A stretch of DNA of 64,000 bases from CAYPPG01 sp964412555 (GTDB lineage: Bacteria > Hinthialibacterota > Hinthialibacteria > Hinthialibacterales > Hinthialibacteraceae): NCBI GenBank assembly GCA_964412555.1, contig CAYPPG010000039.1:6212-70211 (forward strand). The letters run 5' to 3'. Below the pieces are notes generated by a model. The model worked only from the letters and a program-made list of their open reading frames with translations. It searched no databases and had not been told where the DNA came from. A program made the position numbers and the translations under genes. This document shows, in pieces, positions 61,157 to 64,000 of the stretch (the first letter of the stretch is position 1; every line of letters begins with the position of its first letter).

Positions 61157-61900
61157 ATGAGTAGAGTGAAACAGAAGAAAACAAAGCAAAAATCCGAAAA
61201 AAAAGGTTCAAGCCGCCAGCCGGTGAGATCGCCTCGATGCACGACTTCTTTACTGAGAAATGATCGGTTTGCTTGGATTGTACAAAAGATTCAAGCCGTT
61301 TTTCCCTTCCAATATAGACGGTTGAAAGCGTATGTATGGCCGGTTCTCTTTTGGAGTTGGGTGGTTTGGGTGTCGTTATGGATCGAACATGCGCCGGTGC
61401 GTGAATTTGTTCCACCGAGTTCGACACAGAAATTTTCTGATTTCCAATTCACGGATATGCGGTTCGAGCAGAGAGATGAAGATCATTCCCTGTTGGTTGT
61501 CGAGTCTCCCGATGCCCGATTTCACAGTTCCCGCAAACATTTTTATTTAGTGGACCCTGTGTTGACGTGGCAGGGAAAAGAAGATGATCCTCTCTTTACA
61601 GCAGAGGGGGATGTCGGTATCGTTTCTTCCCATCTATCGGACACATCCCTGCCGTCCGAATTTCGTATTCTTGAATTAAGCGGAGACGCTCACTTGACAA
61701 GAGGCGGTAGAACCATTGACTCGGAACGAATGCTCTTTGACAATGAGAATCGTAAATTTTATTTTCCGGATGCATTTATAAGCCGTCAACGCAACGGCAT
61801 GATGTCGAAAGCGAAAGGGATGAGTTACGATCCCCGGACGAATCGGTTGATGCCGATTCCCGATCCGGATCAACTCCCTTTGCAAACACAATCCAATTAA
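61157..61900 (+). CDS. lptC: LPS-export protein LptC-like
   Basis: 247 residues. A basic N-terminal cytoplasmic tail of about 55 residues is followed by one membrane segment (PVLFWSWVVWVSLWIEH) and a periplasmic beta-jelly-roll with LptC-type strands (FSDFQFTDMRFEQRDED, LTWQGKEDDPLFTAEGDVGIV, LELSGDAHLTRGGRTIDSERMLFD). The last segment is the OstA-like SGDAxxxxxG pattern. It would carry LPS or a similar lipid across the periplasm. The gene lies 32 bases after pyrG. The tail is longer than in E. coli LptC. Confidence 0.75.
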   Translation: MSRVKQKKTKQKSEKKGSSRQPVRSPRCTTSLLRNDRFAWIVQKIQAVFPFQYRRLKAYVWPVLFWSWVVWVSLWIEHAPVREFVPPSSTQKFSDFQFTDMRFEQRDEDHSLLVVESPDARFHSSRKHFYLVDPVLTWQGKEDDPLFTAEGDVGIVSSHLSDTSLPSEFRILELSGDAHLTRGGRTIDSERMLFDNENRKFYFPDAFISRQRNGMMSKAKGMSYDPRTNRLMPIPDPDQLPLQTQSN

Positions 61901-61915
61901 ATAGGAATAGAGAAA

Positions 61916-62533
61916 ATGATGGATATGAAACGTGTACCCACCCATTGGAAGCCGATACTCGGTTTTATTTGTGCGATGATGTTTGCCCATTCTCTTGCCT
62001 ATGGAATGGAATTCGAGAGTATGTTCACTACCAAGGAAGGGACTGTCATCGGAGCGGGTGCCGATACGGACTGGTCGGCGGATTATCCGATGATGGCGAC
62101 GGCTGTGTATTATTTTCAACCGCAGGCAGGATACGAGGTCGCTCATGTCGCAATCGTCGAAGGCACGGAAGAGACCCATTGCTACGGCAAAAAGATCACC
62201 TATTGGGCCGGGACGGAAAATTTTCTGCTCGAAGGCGATGCCAAGATCGAAAAAGAAAGCGATTTTTTGGAGGGACCGGTCAAAATCGATTATGATTCCA
62301 ACGCCGAAAAAATGATACTCTATGGGAATGAGAACGATCCGGCGCGGCTCTCTTATGGAAACGGACAACTGCGGGCCGAAGCGGAGACTATCACGATCAC
62401 CTTCGAACGGAATCAAGAAGGTGAGCGGATCGTCAAGACGTTGGAAGCGGAAAAGAACAAAAATTCGCTCTATATCAAAAAGGAATCCTCTTCCCCCCCA
62501 CCCCTCAAACGGAAAGTCAGCCCTCCACGTTAG
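61916..62533 (+). CDS. LptA/OstA-like periplasmic protein
   Basis: 205 residues with a signal peptide at about 1-29 (ILGFICAMMFAHSLAYG). The mature part reads as LptA-type beta-strands: EETHCYGKKITYWAGTENFLLEGDAKIEKESDFLEG and PVKIDYDSNAEKMILYGNENDP. It would form the bridge between LptC and the outer membrane. It starts 15 bases after lptC, so the two are coupled. The last 20 residues, rich in Pro and Lys, are unusual. Confidence 0.7.
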   Translation: MMDMKRVPTHWKPILGFICAMMFAHSLAYGMEFESMFTTKEGTVIGAGADTDWSADYPMMATAVYYFQPQAGYEVAHVAIVEGTEETHCYGKKITYWAGTENFLLEGDAKIEKESDFLEGPVKIDYDSNAEKMILYGNENDPARLSYGNGQLRAEAETITITFERNQEGERIVKTLEAEKNKNSLYIKKESSSPPPLKRKVSPPR

Positions 62534-62537
62534 TTGT

Positions 62538-62589
62538 AACGCCGGCATCCTGCCGGCAGTTCTGGTGTGCCGCCGAGACGGCGGCGTTA
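62538..62589. repeat. Two-arm palindromic repeat between lptA and efp
   Basis: GCCGGCATCCTGCCGGC (62541-62557) and GCCGCCGAGACGGCGGC (62569-62585) are adjacent hairpins inside an outer TAACGCCG / CGGCGTTA stem. The first is nearly identical to the copy inside the znu operon (2556-2572, inverted). It is not coding; the frame that crosses it belongs to a spurious extension of efp. Confidence 0.85.
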
Positions 62590-62723
62590 CGGAAAAAGTG
62601 AACGGCGGCGCGGCGATATATAAGGGCTTGAGCATTGTGCTCTTTCCAATTACACTTCGCCATGTTGTTAATCATTATCCAAATTCAAGCCAATTCACAT
62701 TCAGGATAAACTGGAGAAAATCG

Positions 62724-63287
62724 ATGGGTATAACGATCAAACCGACCGATGTTCGGGCGGGGACGAAATTGGAATTTGACGGTGAAGTGTATGTCTGCAC
62801 GAAATACGAGCATGTCGCTCCCGGCAAGGGACAAGCGTTTATTCGGATCAAAGTCAAACACATGAAAAGCGGCCGGGTGCTGGAAAAGACGATCAAGTCC
62901 AATGACTCCCTGGAAAAAGCGGCACTGACTCCGAAAGATGTGCTGTATCTGTATCGAGATGATATGCTCCATTTCATGGATCAAGAAACCTATGATCAAT
63001 TCTCCCTGCCTCCCGAAGCCTTACTGGGAAAGGATGTGTGGTTGAAAGACAATACCGATATCACGCTGCTTCTGCACAACGATGAGCCGATCGATGTGGA
63101 AATACCGGTCCATATGGAAATGGAAGTTACAGAGACGGAGCCGGGGCTGAAAGGCGATACCGTTTCCGGCGGTTCGAAACCGGCCACCGTTGAAACCGGA
63201 GCCGTCGTTCAGGTCCCATTATTTATCAATATCGGGGATGTCATCAAAGTGGACACTCGCGAAGGGAGTTACGTGGAACGAGTTTGA
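62724..63287 (+). CDS. efp: Elongation factor P
   Basis: 187 residues. Three beta-barrel domains. The loop APGKGQAF places Lys35 at the position that is post-translationally modified in many bacteria; no epmA/epmB gene is in the window. The C-terminal GDVIKVDTREGSYVERV is a conserved EF-P ending. Start 62724 follows CTGGAGAA and matches the family; the frame upstream to 62322 runs in the reverse reading of lptA. It relieves ribosome stalling at proline runs. Confidence 0.95.
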   Translation: MGITIKPTDVRAGTKLEFDGEVYVCTKYEHVAPGKGQAFIRIKVKHMKSGRVLEKTIKSNDSLEKAALTPKDVLYLYRDDMLHFMDQETYDQFSLPPEALLGKDVWLKDNTDITLLLHNDEPIDVEIPVHMEMEVTETEPGLKGDTVSGGSKPATVETGAVVQVPLFINIGDVIKVDTREGSYVERV

Positions 63288-63587
63288 TCTTTTTCCGTAT
63301 ACAAGCAGTATAATGCACTGGCTATTCCCTCCTATTCCATTCGATACTATTCTCGCCTGACATACTTTTTTTTCTTCAACCGTGAAAAAGACCGTTTCGA
63401 TTGGTTGTTCCTCTCAGTGGCCTTGGCGGCGCGGATGAACGGCACGGCGTCTTTGCACAACTCTCCCCTGCCGTATCGAGAGGATTTTTGTTCGATATGG
63501 TTTCATTGTGATGGTTGACTGTTGTCTTTTTCACGGGTGCCACGGGCAAGACGTTAGGTCTGCCCGTGCTTTGGAGCGCCAATTGAC

Positions 63588-63610
63588 AAGGGCAGACTTC
63601 GCTTGCCCTT
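63588..63610. repeat. GGGCAGACTTCGCTTGCCC hairpin, first copy
   Basis: AAGGGCAGACTTCGCTTGCC (then CTT) forms a hairpin. The 21-base core at 63589-63609 recurs at 63980-64000, so the two copies flank about 370 bases as direct repeats. Confidence 0.85.
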
Positions 63611-63979
63611 GGTACCCAGTGATCTTGTTGCTTTCGGTTTCTTACCTCTCTTAATATTTGTTGGGCGCCCAACGTTTTCGACTTCGGGCGTTTTTGGGTT
63701 GACTACGTTTTTACTGACCTGCCGGGTCTGTGCGGAACATGCAGGCGCGGACGCCTGTTTTACCCGCCCATGGTGGGGACCGGGGGAGTTTGGGAAGAGG
63801 ATCGGGGACACCACTCCCTGATCGTGCCGTTCCGCCGCTGTCTCTTTTCCCTAGCGGCGGGCGGGTTCTTCGGAAACTCCTGTTCGGTTCCCGGGAAGCC
63901 GGCAGGCGGCCGGATCACCACTCCGGCCGGGTCGACTGACCGGTACTCAAACCTTTGGGTGTTCGCTGCGGGAAAGGCC

Positions 63980-64000
63980 AGGGCAGACTTCGCTTGCCCT
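63980..64000. repeat. GGGCAGACTTCGCTTGCCC hairpin, second copy
   Basis: This is identical over 21 bases to 63589-63609 and runs to the last base of the window, so the true end is not seen. The pair may bound a mobile or duplicated segment. Confidence 0.85.

Larger units (their letters stand above)
63288..64000. other. Repeat-rich region without a supported gene, at the window edge
   Basis: No credible gene. CCGTGAAAAAGAC (63380-63392) and GTCTTTTTCACGG (63524-63536) are inverted copies about 130 bases apart. CACGGGCA..TGCCCGTG (63541-63568) is a hairpin. GGAGCGC (63573-63579) is the flank seen at 17521. Overlapping frames on both strands (e.g. 63376-63672, 63554-63814) have low-complexity or repeat-derived content and no ribosome site. 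From about 63750 base composition rises in G+C. The region may be one end of a larger repeat element. Confidence 0.6.

Noticed and set aside
61676..62635. A 319-codon open frame on the minus strand
   Set aside because: It runs antisense across lptC and lptA, crosses a palindromic repeat, and has no ribosome site or recognisable motif, while the plus-strand genes have signal peptides and family patterns.
62322..62723. N-terminal extension of elongation factor P
   Set aside because: It overlaps lptA in another frame and crosses a palindromic repeat; EF-P starts at 62724 by length and motif.
63376..63814. Overlapping minus-strand frames near the right edge
   Set aside because: No ribosome sites, content derived from repeats, and equally open frames on the other strand.
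1..64000. tRNA, rRNA, transposase, integrase or prophage genes
   Set aside because: None was recognised in the gaps or in the proteins; short tRNA genes cannot be fully excluded without a dedicated search.

Overview
The window reads as a chromosomal segment of a Gram-negative-type (diderm) heterotrophic bacterium. The evidence is LptC-like and LptA-like proteins, many Sec signal peptides, two Tat-type signal peptides and several polyprenyl or envelope sugar enzymes. Base composition is moderate and slightly AT-rich, and starts other than ATG are fairly common. Secreted beta-helix proteins, a heparinase II/III-type lyase, a DUF1080 protein, a Tat-exported Gfo/Idh/MocA oxidoreductase and a Tat-exported hydroxypyruvate isomerase-like protein are a mix typical of the PVC group and related candidate phyla such as Omnitrophota or Sumerlaeota. 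No rRNA or other phylogenetic marker was examined that would fix the phylum.

Layout. 0-4.7 kb: end of an unknown gene, then a compact zinc-uptake operon (Fur family regulator, znuA, znuC, znuB) followed by a secreted M14 carboxypeptidase. 4.7-10.1 kb: a structured repeat block, a secreted beta-helix protein, a secreted TIM-barrel-like protein and a heparinase II/III family lyase. 10.4-12.6 kb: an ArsR regulator, a DUF2281/MazF-type toxin-antitoxin pair and an esterase-like lipoprotein. 12.6-17.6 kb: two NfeD proteins, a phospholipid N-methyltransferase-like protein and a PMT/ArnT-type glycosyltransferase. 17.6-21.4 kb: thpR, a DUF5009/HGSNAT-like membrane acyltransferase, a second beta-helix protein and a DUF1080 protein. 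21.7-25.9 kb: a PAS histidine kinase, a GH39-like hydrolase and a PAS-SpoIIE phosphatase; both PAS proteins have cysteine clusters. 26-30.4 kb: a putative alpha-barrel lyase and an 868-residue duplicated beta-helix protein. 30.8-36 kb: an orphan RACE-type ASKHA/ferredoxin protein and a 1070-residue secreted protein with two LamG-like domains and a six-repeat, propeller-like C-terminal half. 36.2-45.4 kb: mostly housekeeping genes (guaB, methyltransferase, GntR regulator, Tat isomerase, dCMP deaminase, retropepsin, leuS, ComEA-like). 45.4-48.8 kb: two GT4 glycosyltransferases and a LegB-like dehydratase. 49-55.7 kb: Tat Gfo/Idh/MocA, GNAT, a UbiA-type DPPR synthase-like enzyme, a polyacidic protein, and an FAD oxidoreductase overlapping cimA. 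55.9-63.3 kb: a large subtilase, then pyrG-lptC-lptA and efp. 63.3-64 kb: non-coding, repeat-rich DNA.

Two themes tie the window together. The first is a scattered set of secreted polysaccharide-active proteins, probably aimed at uronic-acid-containing glycans, without any visible TonB/SusCD transporter. The second is a family of short palindromic repeats, many built around ACATCCTG or ACATCTTG with GGAGCGC or ATTGTGGTG flanks. They occur in many intergenic gaps, once inside an operon and once in frame inside a gene. No tRNA, rRNA, CRISPR array, transposase or prophage gene was recognised. All family assignments come from reading motifs by eye; no database search was run.
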